Shown: positions 7,445-16,226, counted from the stretch's first letter. The stretch: DNA of 64,000 nucleotides from Amycolatopsis umgeniensis (GCF_014205155.1 NZ_JACHMX010000001.1:1488001-1552000), one strand, 5' to 3'. The notes: generated by a model from the sequence alone, not told the origin. Translations and numbers: made by a program.

Positions 7445-8305
7445 TCAGGTGTCGACCATGCCCGCGATCCGGCGCGGAGTCGTGAACAACCGGTCCAGCG
7501 CCGACTGGCTTTCGTCGTCCGCGGCGCGGTAGATCACCAGCAGCTGATCCGGATCTTGAAGTGGTGTGAGCACTTCGAACCACACCTCGACCGGGCCGGC
7601 CTCGGGATGCCGCATCACCTTGCGCCCGCGACCGTTGACCTTGACGTCACGTTCGGCCCACAACCGCGCGAATTCCTCGTCGGTGGTGAATTCGGCGATG
7701 AGATCGGTCAACTCCTGATCGTCCGGATGCGCGGCCCAAGCGGCGCGCAGATGGGCGATCCCCTCGCGCACGACACGTTCGCGATCCGCGTAGAACTCGC
7801 GGATCTCCGGATGTTTGAGGCACAACCACATCGAATTGCGCCGCGAGGGCGGCAAAGTACCGAAATCGACCAGGAGCCTCGCCATTTCGTCGTTCCACGC
7901 GAGGATGTCGTAGCGGTGGTTCAGCAGCATGGCGGGCAAAGGCGACAGATCGGCGACCAACCGGGCCAACGGCGCCGCCGCGGTGGTGGCGAGTTTGTCG
8001 GCGTTGCGGGGACGCTGCCTGGTCAGGTCGAAGAGATAGGCGCGTTCGTCGGGGGCCAAGCGCAACGCTCCCGCCAGCGCCTCGACCACGTCCACCGAAG
8101 GCCGCAGCCCACGGGCCTGCTCGAGCCGCACGATGTAGTCGATGCTGACCCCCGCCAGTTCGGCGACCTCTTCGCGGCGTAGTCCCGGGGTCCGCCGGGA
8201 CCGGCGGCGCGACGGCAGGCCGAAATCGTCCGGGTCCAGGCGTTCGCGCCGGCTCCGCAGGAACGCGGCCAGCTCCTGTGTCGTGTCCACGGTGCGGGTC
8301 GTCAT
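7445..8305 (-). CDS. XRE-family regulator with MmyB-like ligand-binding domain
   Basis: A 286-residue transcription factor. The helix-turn-helix lies at about 10-85 (ELAAFLRSRRERLDPDDFGL, then TPGLRREEVAELAGVSIDYIV and RLEQARGLRPS), which is the signature of the large actinobacterial XRE group. Residues about 110-275 form the PAS-like MmyB ligand-binding domain (LLNHRYDILAWNDEMARLL; RNSMWLCLKHPEIREFYADR; HPEAGPVEVWFE). In Streptomyces MmyB-type proteins bind fatty-acid-like ligands. It is divergent from the aldo/keto reductase across 116 bp; in this family the adjacent oxidoreductase is normally the regulated target, so that is the expected role here. Confidence 0.92.
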   Translation of the reverse strand: MTTRTVDTTQELAAFLRSRRERLDPDDFGLPSRRRSRRTPGLRREEVAELAGVSIDYIVRLEQARGLRPSVDVVEALAGALRLAPDERAYLFDLTRQRPRNADKLATTAAAPLARLVADLSPLPAMLLNHRYDILAWNDEMARLLVDFGTLPPSRRNSMWLCLKHPEIREFYADRERVVREGIAHLRAAWAAHPDDQELTDLIAEFTTDEEFARLWAERDVKVNGRGRKVMRHPEAGPVEVWFEVLTPLQDPDQLLVIYRAADDESQSALDRLFTTPRRIAGMVDT

Positions 8306-8421
8306 GCCCCGTCCAACAGCCTGGGTAGGACTGGTGTTCCCAGGATCTTTCCTCCCTTACCCCCTGCTCGCGGCGGTCGCAGACTCGATCTCGACACGGA
8401 TCACGAACACAGGAGGACAAG

Positions 8422-9474
8422 ATGTCGCTCACCCTCGACACCTACCGGCTGCTGGGCCGGTCCGGGCTGCGGGTGTCCCCGCTGGCACTGGGCGCGGCGA
8501 CCTTCGGCACCGAATGGGGCTGGGGCGCCGAGCGGGACGAGGCACGCAAGCTGTTCGACCGTTACGTCGAGGACGGCGGCAACTTCATCGACACCGCCGG
8601 CACCTACACCGACGGCAGCTCCGAGCGGCTGCTGGGCGAATTCACCCGCGACAACCGCGAAAGCCTCGTGCTGGCGACGAAGTACACGACGCTGCGCCGT
8701 CCCGGCGACCCGAATTCCGGAGGCGGGCAGCGCAAAAACCTGTTCGCGTCGGTGGAATCCAGCCTGCGGCGCCTGAACACGGACTACCTCGATCTGCTTT
8801 ACCTGCACGTGTGGGATTTCACGACGCCCGTCGAAGAGATCCTGCGCGGGATGGACGATCTGGTCCGGCAGGGCAAGGTCCTGTACGTGGCGATCTCCAA
8901 CGCCCCGGCTTGGGAGGTGTCCCGGATGCAGGCGATCGCCGATCTGCGCGGCTGGTCACCGCTGGTCGCCCTGCAGATCGAGTACAACCTGATCGAGCGC
9001 ACGGGGGAACGTGACCTGATCCCCATGGCGCGCGAGATGGGGCTGGGGGTGGTCCCGTGGTCGCCGCTGGCGGGCGGGGTGCTCACCGGTAAGTACAGCC
9101 GCGACGACATGACCCCGGCGGACGACGGTACCCGCAAGAACTTCAACCTCGCCTTGGGCACGCTCACCGAGCGAAACCTCGCCATCGTGGATGTCGTCAA
9201 GGAGGTCGCCGCGGAACTCGGCCGCAGTCCCGCCCAGATCGGACTGGCCTGGACCCTGCGGAACCCGGGCGTGACGGCACCGATCATCGGCGCCCGTACG
9301 CCCGCTCAACTGGAGGACAACCTGGGCGCTCTCGAAGTCGACTTCACCGCTTCGCAACTGGCCCGCCTGGACGACGCCAGCGCGATCGATCTCGGCTTCC
9401 CGCACGAAATGCTCGCCCGCGACACGATCCTCGCGCTGACGCGCGGCGACATGACGATCGAAGCGCGCCGCTGA
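8422..9474 (+). CDS. Aldo/keto reductase
   Basis: An NADPH-dependent carbonyl reductase with a TIM-barrel fold, 350 residues. The N-terminus GRSGLRVSPLALGAATFGTE is the classic first signature; FIDTAGTYTDGSSERLLG carries the catalytic Asp and Tyr; LATKYT contains the catalytic Lys; LYLHVWD has the His. The C-terminal APIIGARTPAQLEDNLGAL is the cofactor-binding signature. An AGGAGGA site is 5 bases before the ATG. It is controlled, by position, by the divergent XRE regulator. It is probably a detoxifying or housekeeping aldehyde/ketone reductase and appears to sit just outside the biosynthetic cluster that begins 0.2 kb downstream. Confidence 0.95.
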   Translation: MSLTLDTYRLLGRSGLRVSPLALGAATFGTEWGWGAERDEARKLFDRYVEDGGNFIDTAGTYTDGSSERLLGEFTRDNRESLVLATKYTTLRRPGDPNSGGGQRKNLFASVESSLRRLNTDYLDLLYLHVWDFTTPVEEILRGMDDLVRQGKVLYVAISNAPAWEVSRMQAIADLRGWSPLVALQIEYNLIERTGERDLIPMAREMGLGVVPWSPLAGGVLTGKYSRDDMTPADDGTRKNFNLALGTLTERNLAIVDVVKEVAAELGRSPAQIGLAWTLRNPGVTAPIIGARTPAQLEDNLGALEVDFTASQLARLDDASAIDLGFPHEMLARDTILALTRGDMTIEARR

Positions 9475-9517
9475 ACCCGAGTACATGCGGCCAGGGTGCC
9501 GCTTTTCCCCAGCCGAC

Positions 9518-9544
9518 GGGAACAGTTCCCCTACCTGCCGGGAA
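9518..9544 (+). promoter_or_regulatory. Cluster motif, copy A (upstream of the transporter/ligase operon)
   Basis: GGGAACAGTTCCCC (a palindromic GGGAAC-A-GTTCCC core) is followed five bases later by T and CCGGGAA (9538-9544). Nearly the same arrangement occurs at 21374-21399 before the cupin operon and, more loosely, at 20198-20223 between the hydroxylase and LuxR genes. It lies about 130 bp before the small leader ORF at 9673. I infer an operator or activator site for the cluster regulator. Confidence 0.7.
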
Positions 9545-9672
9545 AGATCCGAACCTAGCCTTTGGGGCACCGGTCGGCCATCTCGGCAACGCTCGCCGTC
9601 CCTCCCATGGACTGGGCCCGCGCCGGTGCTTTTCGTGAACCGCCGCGGGTATCCGACAATGGAGGTGGCTGT

Positions 9673-9750
9673 GTGACTGACCAAGAAATCGACATCGCCC
9701 AATGCGGCCGAGGCCAGGCCGAGCGCGCGATGACGGGCACGGCGGCATGA
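9673..9750 (+). CDS. 25-residue leader peptide, translationally coupled to the exporter gene
   Basis: A short ORF starting at GTG 9673 with an excellent GGAGG site 7 bases upstream. It encodes a 25-residue peptide beginning MTDQEIDIAQCGRG and ending MTGTAA. Its TGA overlaps the ATG of the MFS gene (ATGA). The MFS start itself has only a weak ribosome site, so ribosomes terminating here would re-initiate on it. The peptide has one Cys and no signal sequence. It may simply be a coupling leader; a role as a peptide substrate for the nearby ATP-grasp ligases is speculative. Confidence 0.5.
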   Translation: MTDQEIDIAQCGRGQAERAMTGTAA

Positions 9751-11012
9751 CCGGCGACACGAGGACCGGCGTCTTCGCGGTACTGCGGTCGACTCCCGCC
9801 CCCGTCAGGTACCTGCTCGCCGGAATGCTGGTCAACCAGCTGGGCGCGTTCGTCCAGACCTTCCTGATCCTGTACCTGACGTTCCGGGGCACCTCGGTCG
9901 GCTTCGCGGGGGTCTGCCTCGCCGCGTACAGCGTCGGGGCGATCTTCGGCGCCATGCTGGGCGGCGAACTGACCCACCGGTTCGGCGGCCGCGCGACGAT
10001 CGTGACGGTGATGACGTGCGCGGCACCGCTCGTCGCGTCGATCCCGCTGGTCTGGGACAAACCTCCGGTGCTGCTCGCGGTGATCGCGCTGTCCGGGCTG
10101 TCGATCCAGGCGTACCGGCCTGCGGCGGCGGTGCTGCTGGCCGAGTTCATGCCGGAACAGCACAAGGTCATGGGTTTCTCGATGATGCGCATCGCGCTGA
10201 ACATCGGCGCCGCCGTGGCACCGCTGATCGCCGCCGTGGTCATCCAGGTGAACTGGGACCTGCTGTTCTGGCTGGACGGCGCGACCGCGGGCCTGTGGGC
10301 GTTGCTGGCGTTCGTGTTGCTGCCGAAGCGCATCGCGACCCGTCACGAGACCGAACCCGACGGCACGACCACGCCGGCCATGAGCGCCCGCGAGGCGTAC
10401 GGGAAGCTGATCCGGGACAACCGGTTCCTGTGCTATCTGGTGGCGGGCGTGTTCGGCATGATGATCTATGCCGGGTCGATCGCGGTGCTGCCGTTGAACA
10501 TCGTCGCCGCCGGCTATCCGGTGGGCCTGTACAGCACGGTGCTCGTGATCTCGTCGGTGGTGCTGATCACCTGTGAACTGAAGATCACCACCTATATCGT
10601 CCGGATCCCGAAATACCTCGCCGGTCTGTTCGGCAATCTGGTCAGCGCGGTGGCGTTCACGCTCTACGGGCTGATCGCGCAGCATCCGTTCTTCGTCGTC
10701 GCCGGCGCGTTGCTGGCGGTATCCGGCCTGATGATCCACGGACCGAGCACGGCCGCCCATCCGGCGACTTTCCCGGTCGCGGTGAGAAGCCGCTACATCG
10801 CGACGAAGGAAACGTTGTCCGGTGTGGCCGCGACCTTGGGCCCGATCCTGGGACTGTACGTCTGGAGCAGATTCGGCGGTCCGACGTTCTGGGTCTTCTG
10901 CGCGGTGTTGTCCGTCATCGCCGGATCGATGCACATCTACGGCCTCAGGCAGCCCCCCGCGCCGGTTCCCGTGGCCGAACTCGAGCCGGAAGTCGTGGGA
11001 GAGCGACCATGA
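9747..11012 (+). CDS. MFS transporter, likely product exporter of the hydrazine cluster
   Basis: A 421-residue major-facilitator protein with about 12 hydrophobic segments: the first at 19-42 (VRYLLAGMLVNQLGAFVQTF), a GGELTHRFGGR loop matching the MFS motif A position, and the central break near 195-215 (LPKRIATRHETEPDGT). Related proteins export small peptides and antibiotics. It overlaps the leader peptide by 4 bp on its 5' side and the first ATP-grasp gene by 4 bp on its 3' side (ATGA), so it is the first full gene of a four-enzyme operon. Export or self-resistance is the likely job; the substrate is inferred only from position. Confidence 0.88.
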   Translation: MTGDTRTGVFAVLRSTPAPVRYLLAGMLVNQLGAFVQTFLILYLTFRGTSVGFAGVCLAAYSVGAIFGAMLGGELTHRFGGRATIVTVMTCAAPLVASIPLVWDKPPVLLAVIALSGLSIQAYRPAAAVLLAEFMPEQHKVMGFSMMRIALNIGAAVAPLIAAVVIQVNWDLLFWLDGATAGLWALLAFVLLPKRIATRHETEPDGTTTPAMSAREAYGKLIRDNRFLCYLVAGVFGMMIYAGSIAVLPLNIVAAGYPVGLYSTVLVISSVVLITCELKITTYIVRIPKYLAGLFGNLVSAVAFTLYGLIAQHPFFVVAGALLAVSGLMIHGPSTAAHPATFPVAVRSRYIATKETLSGVAATLGPILGLYVWSRFGGPTFWVFCAVLSVIAGSMHIYGLRQPPAPVPVAELEPEVVGERP

Positions 11013-12331
11013 ACGATTCCAATGCCAACGGTGTCCTGCTGGTCATCGGCAGCGGCCTGAAGCTGTATCGCGAATACCTGGTCTCGTCCATCCACCGGTG
11101 CGCCCGCGCGGCCGGGATCGGCCTGGTGTTGCTGAACAATCTCAAACCCACCTGGCAGCACGCCTATTTCGACGAGATCGTCCACACCGACGTGTTCGAC
11201 GCGGACGAGATGCTCGCCTCCGCCCGCGAAGTCGCCGGTCGGCACCAGATCGTCGGGCTGATGTGCTGGGACGAACCGGTCGTGCTCGCGGCGGGCGAGC
11301 TCGCCGCCGAACTCGGGGTACCCGGGTTGAGCGTCGACGGCGTCCGCGGCTGCCGCGACAAGAACCGCACCCGCACCGTGTTGACCGCCGAAGGCCTGCT
11401 GCAACCGGGCTATGCCTTGACCACCGGCCTCGACGAGGCGCGTGCCGCGGCCGCCCGGATCGGCTACCCGGTGGTGCTCAAGCCGAGGGCGATGGGCGCG
11501 AGCATCGGCGTGGTGTACGCCGCCGACGAGTCCGAAGTGGACGCCGCGTTCGGTGTCGCCATGGGCGCGGCCACCGTCGACCAGAGCCGCTACGGCGGGG
11601 GCGCGATCGTGGAAGGCTACGTCACCGGGCCGGAGATCAGCGTCGACGCCGCCGTGCACAAGGGCGAGTACCTGCCGATGTTCGTGGCCCGCAAGGAAAC
11701 CGGAGACCAGCCGTACTTCGAGGAGACCGGGCACGTCGTCGACGCGGACGATCCGCTGCTGCACGACACCGAACTGATGGACGTCCTGGCCAGGGCGCAC
11801 CGCGCGCTCGGCGTCGAGGACGGCATCACCCACTCCGAGGTCCGGCTGACCGACCGCGGCCCGCTGATCATCGAGATCAACGGCCGCCTCGGCGGCGACC
11901 TGATCCCGTTCCTCGGCAGGACGGCCACCGGTATCGACCCCGGCGAGATCCTGTTCGCCGTCGCGACCGGGCACCGGCCGGTCGTCGCCCCGACCCGGCG
12001 CGTGGTCGCCGGGATCCGGTTCGGCTACCCGGATCGAGACTGCCTCGTCCATGAGGTCACGGTCCCGGCCGACGCTCCGGGACTGGTCCTCGCCTCACCG
12101 ATGATCGACCCGGGGACCACCCTGCGGCTGCCGCCCGGCGGCTACCTTGCCCGGCACTCGTTCGTGGTGTGCGAGGCCGAAGACCGTGAAACCTGTGCCC
12201 AGCGACTGGATTCGGCCGCCGCCATGGTGCGGATCGACGCCGATCCGGTGGACCCACCAGAACCCGGTACCGCGTTCGAGATGCCTGCCGGGCTGCTCGA
12301 CGTCGACGAACACGAGGGAGTTTCCGCATGA
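11009..12331 (+). CDS. ATP-grasp ligase 1
   Basis: A 440-residue ATP-grasp enzyme, of the type that activates a carboxylate as acyl phosphate and joins it to an amine. The N-terminal Rossmann-like part contains VLLVIGSGLKLYREYL and MCWDEPVVL. The ATP-binding region has CRDKNRTRTVL, YPVVLKPRAMGASIGVVYA (binding Lys and Gly-rich loop) and AIVEGYVTGPEISVDAAV. The metal-binding end is THSEVRL...PLIIEINGRLGGDLIPF, with Glu and Asn in their expected places. The C-terminal ~110 residues resemble the lid region seen in dipeptide ligases of the BacD/carnosine-synthase type. It is coupled to its neighbours by 4-bp overlaps. It presumably makes an amide (or hydrazide) bond in the cluster product. Confidence 0.9.
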   Translation: MNDSNANGVLLVIGSGLKLYREYLVSSIHRCARAAGIGLVLLNNLKPTWQHAYFDEIVHTDVFDADEMLASAREVAGRHQIVGLMCWDEPVVLAAGELAAELGVPGLSVDGVRGCRDKNRTRTVLTAEGLLQPGYALTTGLDEARAAAARIGYPVVLKPRAMGASIGVVYAADESEVDAAFGVAMGAATVDQSRYGGGAIVEGYVTGPEISVDAAVHKGEYLPMFVARKETGDQPYFEETGHVVDADDPLLHDTELMDVLARAHRALGVEDGITHSEVRLTDRGPLIIEINGRLGGDLIPFLGRTATGIDPGEILFAVATGHRPVVAPTRRVVAGIRFGYPDRDCLVHEVTVPADAPGLVLASPMIDPGTTLRLPPGGYLARHSFVVCEAEDRETCAQRLDSAAAMVRIDADPVDPPEPGTAFEMPAGLLDVDEHEGVSA

Positions 12332-13593
12332 CCATGACCGAGCCCGTCCGCACCGATGTGCCGCTGACCGGCGCGCAGATCCTCGCGAACGCGAAAGCAC
12401 TCGCGCCGATCCTGCGCGAGCGGGCCGCGGAGATCGAGAAGAACCGGAGCCTGCCCGCGGACGTGGTCCAGCTGTTGCGCGACGCCGGAGTTTTCCGGAT
12501 CGGCTTCAGCAGGGACTGGGGCGGCCCGCATATGACCTCGATGGAGCAGACCGAAGTGATCGAGGCGCTCTCCTACGGCGACGCGTCCGTCGGCTGGTGC
12601 GCCAAACTCGGCTCGGACATCGGGTTGCACGCCAACTTCCTCGACCAGGACGAGGCACGCCGGATGTTCACCAGCCTCGACATGCACTCCGCGGGGGTGC
12701 TCCCGGTGACGGGGCACGCGGAGCGGGTTCCCGGCGGCTACCGCCTCACCGGCCGGTGGGGTTTCGGCAGCGGTTCGACCCACGCCGACTGGGTGGCCTC
12801 CGGGGCCATGGTGTTCGAGAACGGCGAGCCCTACGCCAGCCCGGACGGCAGCAACCCGCACGAGTCGCGCCTGTTCATGGTGCCCGCCGACCAGATCGAA
12901 TCGGTCGACAACTGGTACACCCTCGGCCTGTGCGGTTCCGGCAGCAGCGACTACACGATCACCGACGTGTTCGTCCCGGAGAACCACTCGCTGACCTTCG
13001 ACAACCCGAAGGTCCCCAATGGACCGCACGTGCAGCCGGACGTGATCCAGCGCAGCATGTGCGGGGTCCCGCTCGGCGTGGCGAGGGCCGCGCTGGACTA
13101 CGTCCGCGGTCTCACCATGGAACGGGTCGACATGCTGAAGGGTTCGCCCTGGCGGATGAGCGGCGTCGCCTGGAAGGACAACGAGCACATCCAGATCACG
13201 CTGGCCGAATGCGAGGCCGACTACAGCACGACGCGGGCCGGTGTGTACCAGGCGCTGGAGCGGCAGTGGGAGGTCACCGCCGACGGGATCGGCACGCTGG
13301 ACGATCTCACCCCCGACGAGCGGGTCGCGCCCGCTTTGACCGGCTGGCAGGCGTTCCAGATGTCCAAGCGGGTCGTGCAGCGGCTCTGCGATCTGCTCGG
13401 CACCGCGGCGATCAGATCGGGCGACCCGATGAACCGGTGGCTCCGGGACTCGATGACCATGGCCATGCACCCGACCGCGAGGGACCGCGTCACCCAGACG
13501 GTGGGCGCGCATCTGGTCGGTGCCAAGCCTTCCATGCGGTTCATGCTCGGCATCGTGGACAAGCCCAAGACCGAGTCCGAGCCCGATGAGTGA
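12328..13593 (+). CDS. Acyl-CoA-dehydrogenase-fold flavoprotein (group D monooxygenase-like)
   Basis: A 421-residue protein of the acyl-CoA dehydrogenase / HsaA-HpaB-like flavin monooxygenase superfamily. The N-terminal helical domain (ILANAKALAPILRERAAEIE, then LPADVVQLLRDAGVFRI), the beta domain (GHAERVPGGYRLTGRWGFGSG, then WYTLGLCGSGSSDYTITDVFV) and the C-terminal helical bundle are in family order. These enzymes use reduced flavin for N- or C-hydroxylation, or FAD for dehydrogenation. Hydrazine pathways often use such enzymes to oxidise N-N units, so oxidation of a hydrazinoacetyl intermediate to a hydrazone, azo or diazo state is one possibility (inference). No flavin reductase gene is seen in the cluster. 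It overlaps both flanking ATP-grasp genes. Confidence 0.85.
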   Translation: MTMTEPVRTDVPLTGAQILANAKALAPILRERAAEIEKNRSLPADVVQLLRDAGVFRIGFSRDWGGPHMTSMEQTEVIEALSYGDASVGWCAKLGSDIGLHANFLDQDEARRMFTSLDMHSAGVLPVTGHAERVPGGYRLTGRWGFGSGSTHADWVASGAMVFENGEPYASPDGSNPHESRLFMVPADQIESVDNWYTLGLCGSGSSDYTITDVFVPENHSLTFDNPKVPNGPHVQPDVIQRSMCGVPLGVARAALDYVRGLTMERVDMLKGSPWRMSGVAWKDNEHIQITLAECEADYSTTRAGVYQALERQWEVTADGIGTLDDLTPDERVAPALTGWQAFQMSKRVVQRLCDLLGTAAIRSGDPMNRWLRDSMTMAMHPTARDRVTQTVGAHLVGAKPSMRFMLGIVDKPKTESEPDE

Positions 13594-14833
13594 GCGGCCC
13601 ATCCTGATCGTCGGGTTCGTGACGCCGGTGCTAATGGCACTGACCGGCACCGAACCCGACGGTTCGGTCGTCCTCGTCGAAGAGCCGGACGTGATCCGCA
13701 AGCGGGACCTGCGGGCGAAGCTCGCCGGGTCCACCTTGGTCCGTGAGCTCATCGAATGGGAGCACGCCAGTCCCGGCACGGCCGACGAGTTCTACGCCAC
13801 CCACCGCGACCTCGACCCGGTCGCGGTGGTCCCGCTGATCGAGTACGCCACCCCGTTCGCCGCCCGGCTCGCCGAACGCTACGGCCTGCCGGGCGCGAGC
13901 CTCGGCGCCGCGCAGATCCTGCGGGACAAGGCCTTGCTGCGCAAGGTCAGCGCGGCCGCCGGGCTGGCCAATCCGGAGAGCGCCACCGTGACCAGCCCGG
14001 CGGAGGTGCTGGCGTTCATGGGTGCCCATCCCGGCCCGGTGGTGCTCAAACCGGCCAACCGGCAGGCCGCGGTCGGCACGCGGATCATCCAAGACCCCGC
14101 CGAGGTCGAACAGGCCTGGAAGAGCTGCGTCGAGCAGGACGAGGGCATCTTCGTACCCGACCGGCCGATGCCGTTGTCCATGCTGGTCGAGCGCTACGTG
14201 CACGGACCCGAGTACAGCGTCGAGATGCTCGTCCGCGGCGGACGGCGTTTGTTCGCCAACGTCACCGGCAAACAGCTCTATCCCGGCCCGCGGCCGGTGG
14301 AGCTGGCGCATGTCGTCCCGGCCGACATCCCCGACGAACTCACCGAGACACTGGCGGAAAAGACTTGTCAGGTCGTCGCGGCCGTCGGGTTCGCCGACGG
14401 CATCCTGCACTGCGAGTGGATCGTGTCCGACGGCGTGCCGTATCTGGTGGAATGCGCCGGCCGGATCGCCGGGGACGGCATCATGGAGATCATCGACCGC
14501 GCCTACTCGATGCGGCTGCTGCGCTCGTACTTCGTGATGATGCGCGGCGAACCGCTGCCCGAACTGCCTCGCCGCGCCACGGGCGGCGCCGCCGTCCGGT
14601 TCGTCCCGATGGAACCGGGCGTGATCGACGCCGTGCTGGGGCTCGAGGACGCCCGTCAGGCGGAAGGCGTCTTCCTGGTGGACATCATGGTCGAACCCGG
14701 ACACCGGTTCACCGAGCTGCGCAGCTCGTGGGACCGGACGGGTCTGGTGATGGCCGTCGCGGACAGCCCGGCCGAAGCCTTGCGACGGGCAGAGAAGGCC
14801 GCGGGCCTGATCCGCATCGAGGTCAGTCCCTAG
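13586..14833 (+). CDS. ATP-grasp ligase 2
   Basis: A second ATP-grasp enzyme, 415 residues, only distantly similar to the first. The key segments are ILRDKALLRKVSAAAGL, PGPVVLKPANRQAAVGTRII (ATP-binding Lys), MLVERYVHGPEYSVEMLVRG, and HCEWIVSDGVPYLVECAGRI with IAGDGIMEII (metal-binding acid region). The start at ATG 13586 lies inside the previous gene (8-bp overlap). Two ligases in one operon suggest two successive amide bonds or one amide and one hydrazide bond, built without an NRPS. It is the last gene of this operon: a strong hairpin follows. Confidence 0.9.
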   Translation: MSERPILIVGFVTPVLMALTGTEPDGSVVLVEEPDVIRKRDLRAKLAGSTLVRELIEWEHASPGTADEFYATHRDLDPVAVVPLIEYATPFAARLAERYGLPGASLGAAQILRDKALLRKVSAAAGLANPESATVTSPAEVLAFMGAHPGPVVLKPANRQAAVGTRIIQDPAEVEQAWKSCVEQDEGIFVPDRPMPLSMLVERYVHGPEYSVEMLVRGGRRLFANVTGKQLYPGPRPVELAHVVPADIPDELTETLAEKTCQVVAAVGFADGILHCEWIVSDGVPYLVECAGRIAGDGIMEIIDRAYSMRLLRSYFVMMRGEPLPELPRRATGGAAVRFVPMEPGVIDAVLGLEDARQAEGVFLVDIMVEPGHRFTELRSSWDRTGLVMAVADSPAEALRRAEKAAGLIRIEVSP

Positions 14834-14842
14834 CGTTGCCCT

Positions 14843-14895
14843 CGCGTGAAGGCCCCCTTCCCTCGGCTGAGCCGAGGGAAGGGGGCCTTCACGCG
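14843..14895. terminator. Perfect 25-bp stem hairpin between convergent biosynthetic operons
   Basis: Bases 14843-14867 (CGCGTGAAGGCCCCCTTCCC...) and 14871-14895 are exact reverse complements around a TGA loop. It separates the convergent ATP-grasp 2 and KMO-like genes and should stop transcription from both sides. Related GTGAAGGCC/CCTTCAC arms recur at 59916-60030, so it belongs to a repeated intergenic family. Confidence 0.85.
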
Positions 14896-14905
14896 CTTGC
14901 AGCGT

Positions 14906-16210
14906 TCAGCGGCGCAGCCGTCGAACCGCGGCCGCGGCGACCGCCGAGAGCGCGGTCGCGGCCGAGTACTTCAGGATCCGGTGCTGCCGGGTGGCCCGGT
15001 GCAGCGCCTTGGCATACGGGACGGTGGTGTTGGTGACCATCGCGTGAAGAGGCATCCAACGGTGGCGCAGCACCTTCTCGAGCACGCTGTCGCAGGCTCG
15101 TTCCAGGCGGACCGCCGGCGAGCGCACGGTGTCGCGGAGTTCGGCGAAGTTGCGGTGGGACATGGTCGCCAGGGCGTCGGTGTTCGGCTTGCGGCGGGAG
15201 TAGTACCTCGTCAGCGCCGACGAGGTGCTGTTCGGATGGTGCGCGAGGCTCTCCGTCAGCTCCAGCGCGTCCTCGAAGGCCGAGTTCATTCCCTGCGCCA
15301 GGAACGGATAGACGGCGTGGCAGGCGTCCCCGATCAGCACCACCTTGCCCTCGTAGGTCCACGGCGCCGTGCTGACGGTGACGAGGTTGAAGGTGGGCTG
15401 CCGCAGGAACGTCTCACCCAGATCCGGAACCAGCGAAAGGACGTCGGGGAAGTGTTTGCGGAACAAGGATTCCACGTCCGCCGCCGTCCGCAGTGAGTCG
15501 AAACCGTGCGTGCCGTGGAACGGGAGGACGCAAGAGCAGGTGAAGGAACCGTCGCGGTTGGGGTGGGCGAACATCATGATGTCGCCGCGGGGCCAGAGGT
15601 GGAAGACGTCGTCCGCCATCCGGTGCGTGCCGTCGGCGGCCGCCGGGATGTGGAGTTCGCGCCAGCCCCAGTCGAGGTAGCTCTGCGAGAACTCCGCGCG
15701 CTGCTCGTGGTGCATGAACCGGCGGACGGCCGAGAACGCGCCGTCCGCGCCCACCACGACATCCGGTTTCACCACGAGCGCCTGCCCCTTCGCGTCCACA
15801 AAGGACGCCGACGGCAGATCACGGTCCACGCCCGTGCATCGCATGTCGAACACGAACCGCACGCCGGGCACCCGGCTGGCCTCCTCCACCAGCAGCGCGC
15901 TCAGGTCCTGGCGCTGGATGGCCAGGATGCCGCCCTCGCCGTACGCCGAGAACCGCAGTCCACCGTCGGTGTTGTGCAGCATCCGCCCCTGCATCGGCAC
16001 GACGAGCCGTCGTACCTCTTCCGACAACCCCAGGTGGTCCAACGCCGCGAGACCGCGCCGGGAAAGCCCGAGATTCATGGACGTCACCGCGCTGGCCGTC
16101 TCGCGGGGGTCCGGCCTGCGGTCGTACACCGTCACCACATGCCCTTGCCTGCCCAGCGAAAGCGCCAGGAAAGCGCCGGCCATACCGGCGCCCACGATCG
16201 TGAACTCCAC
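14906..16210 (-). CDS. Kynurenine-3-monooxygenase-like FAD monooxygenase
   Basis: A 434-residue class A flavoprotein monooxygenase with the layout of kynurenine 3-monooxygenase: GAGMAG at 7-12, then DRRPDPRE and NLGLSRRGLAALDHLGL, VPMQGRMLHNTDGG, and AIQRQDLSALLVEEA, followed by VVGADGAFSAVRRFM and VLIGDACHAVYPFLAQGMNS. The C-terminus (about 413-434) is Ala/Val-rich then RRLRR, like the membrane-associated tail of KMO. GTG 16210 has GGGGAG upstream. It is the last gene of the minus-strand operon. It may hydroxylate an aromatic unit, or N-oxidise a hydrazine-containing intermediate; genes of the kynurenine pathway are absent, so tryptophan catabolism is unlikely. Confidence 0.85.
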   Translation of the reverse strand: MEFTIVGAGMAGAFLALSLGRQGHVVTVYDRRPDPRETASAVTSMNLGLSRRGLAALDHLGLSEEVRRLVVPMQGRMLHNTDGGLRFSAYGEGGILAIQRQDLSALLVEEASRVPGVRFVFDMRCTGVDRDLPSASFVDAKGQALVVKPDVVVGADGAFSAVRRFMHHEQRAEFSQSYLDWGWRELHIPAAADGTHRMADDVFHLWPRGDIMMFAHPNRDGSFTCSCVLPFHGTHGFDSLRTAADVESLFRKHFPDVLSLVPDLGETFLRQPTFNLVTVSTAPWTYEGKVVLIGDACHAVYPFLAQGMNSAFEDALELTESLAHHPNSTSSALTRYYSRRKPNTDALATMSHRNFAELRDTVRSPAVRLERACDSVLEKVLRHRWMPLHAMVTNTTVPYAKALHRATRQHRILKYSAATALSAVAAAAVRRLRR

Positions 16211-16226
16211 TATTCACTCCCCTTGT

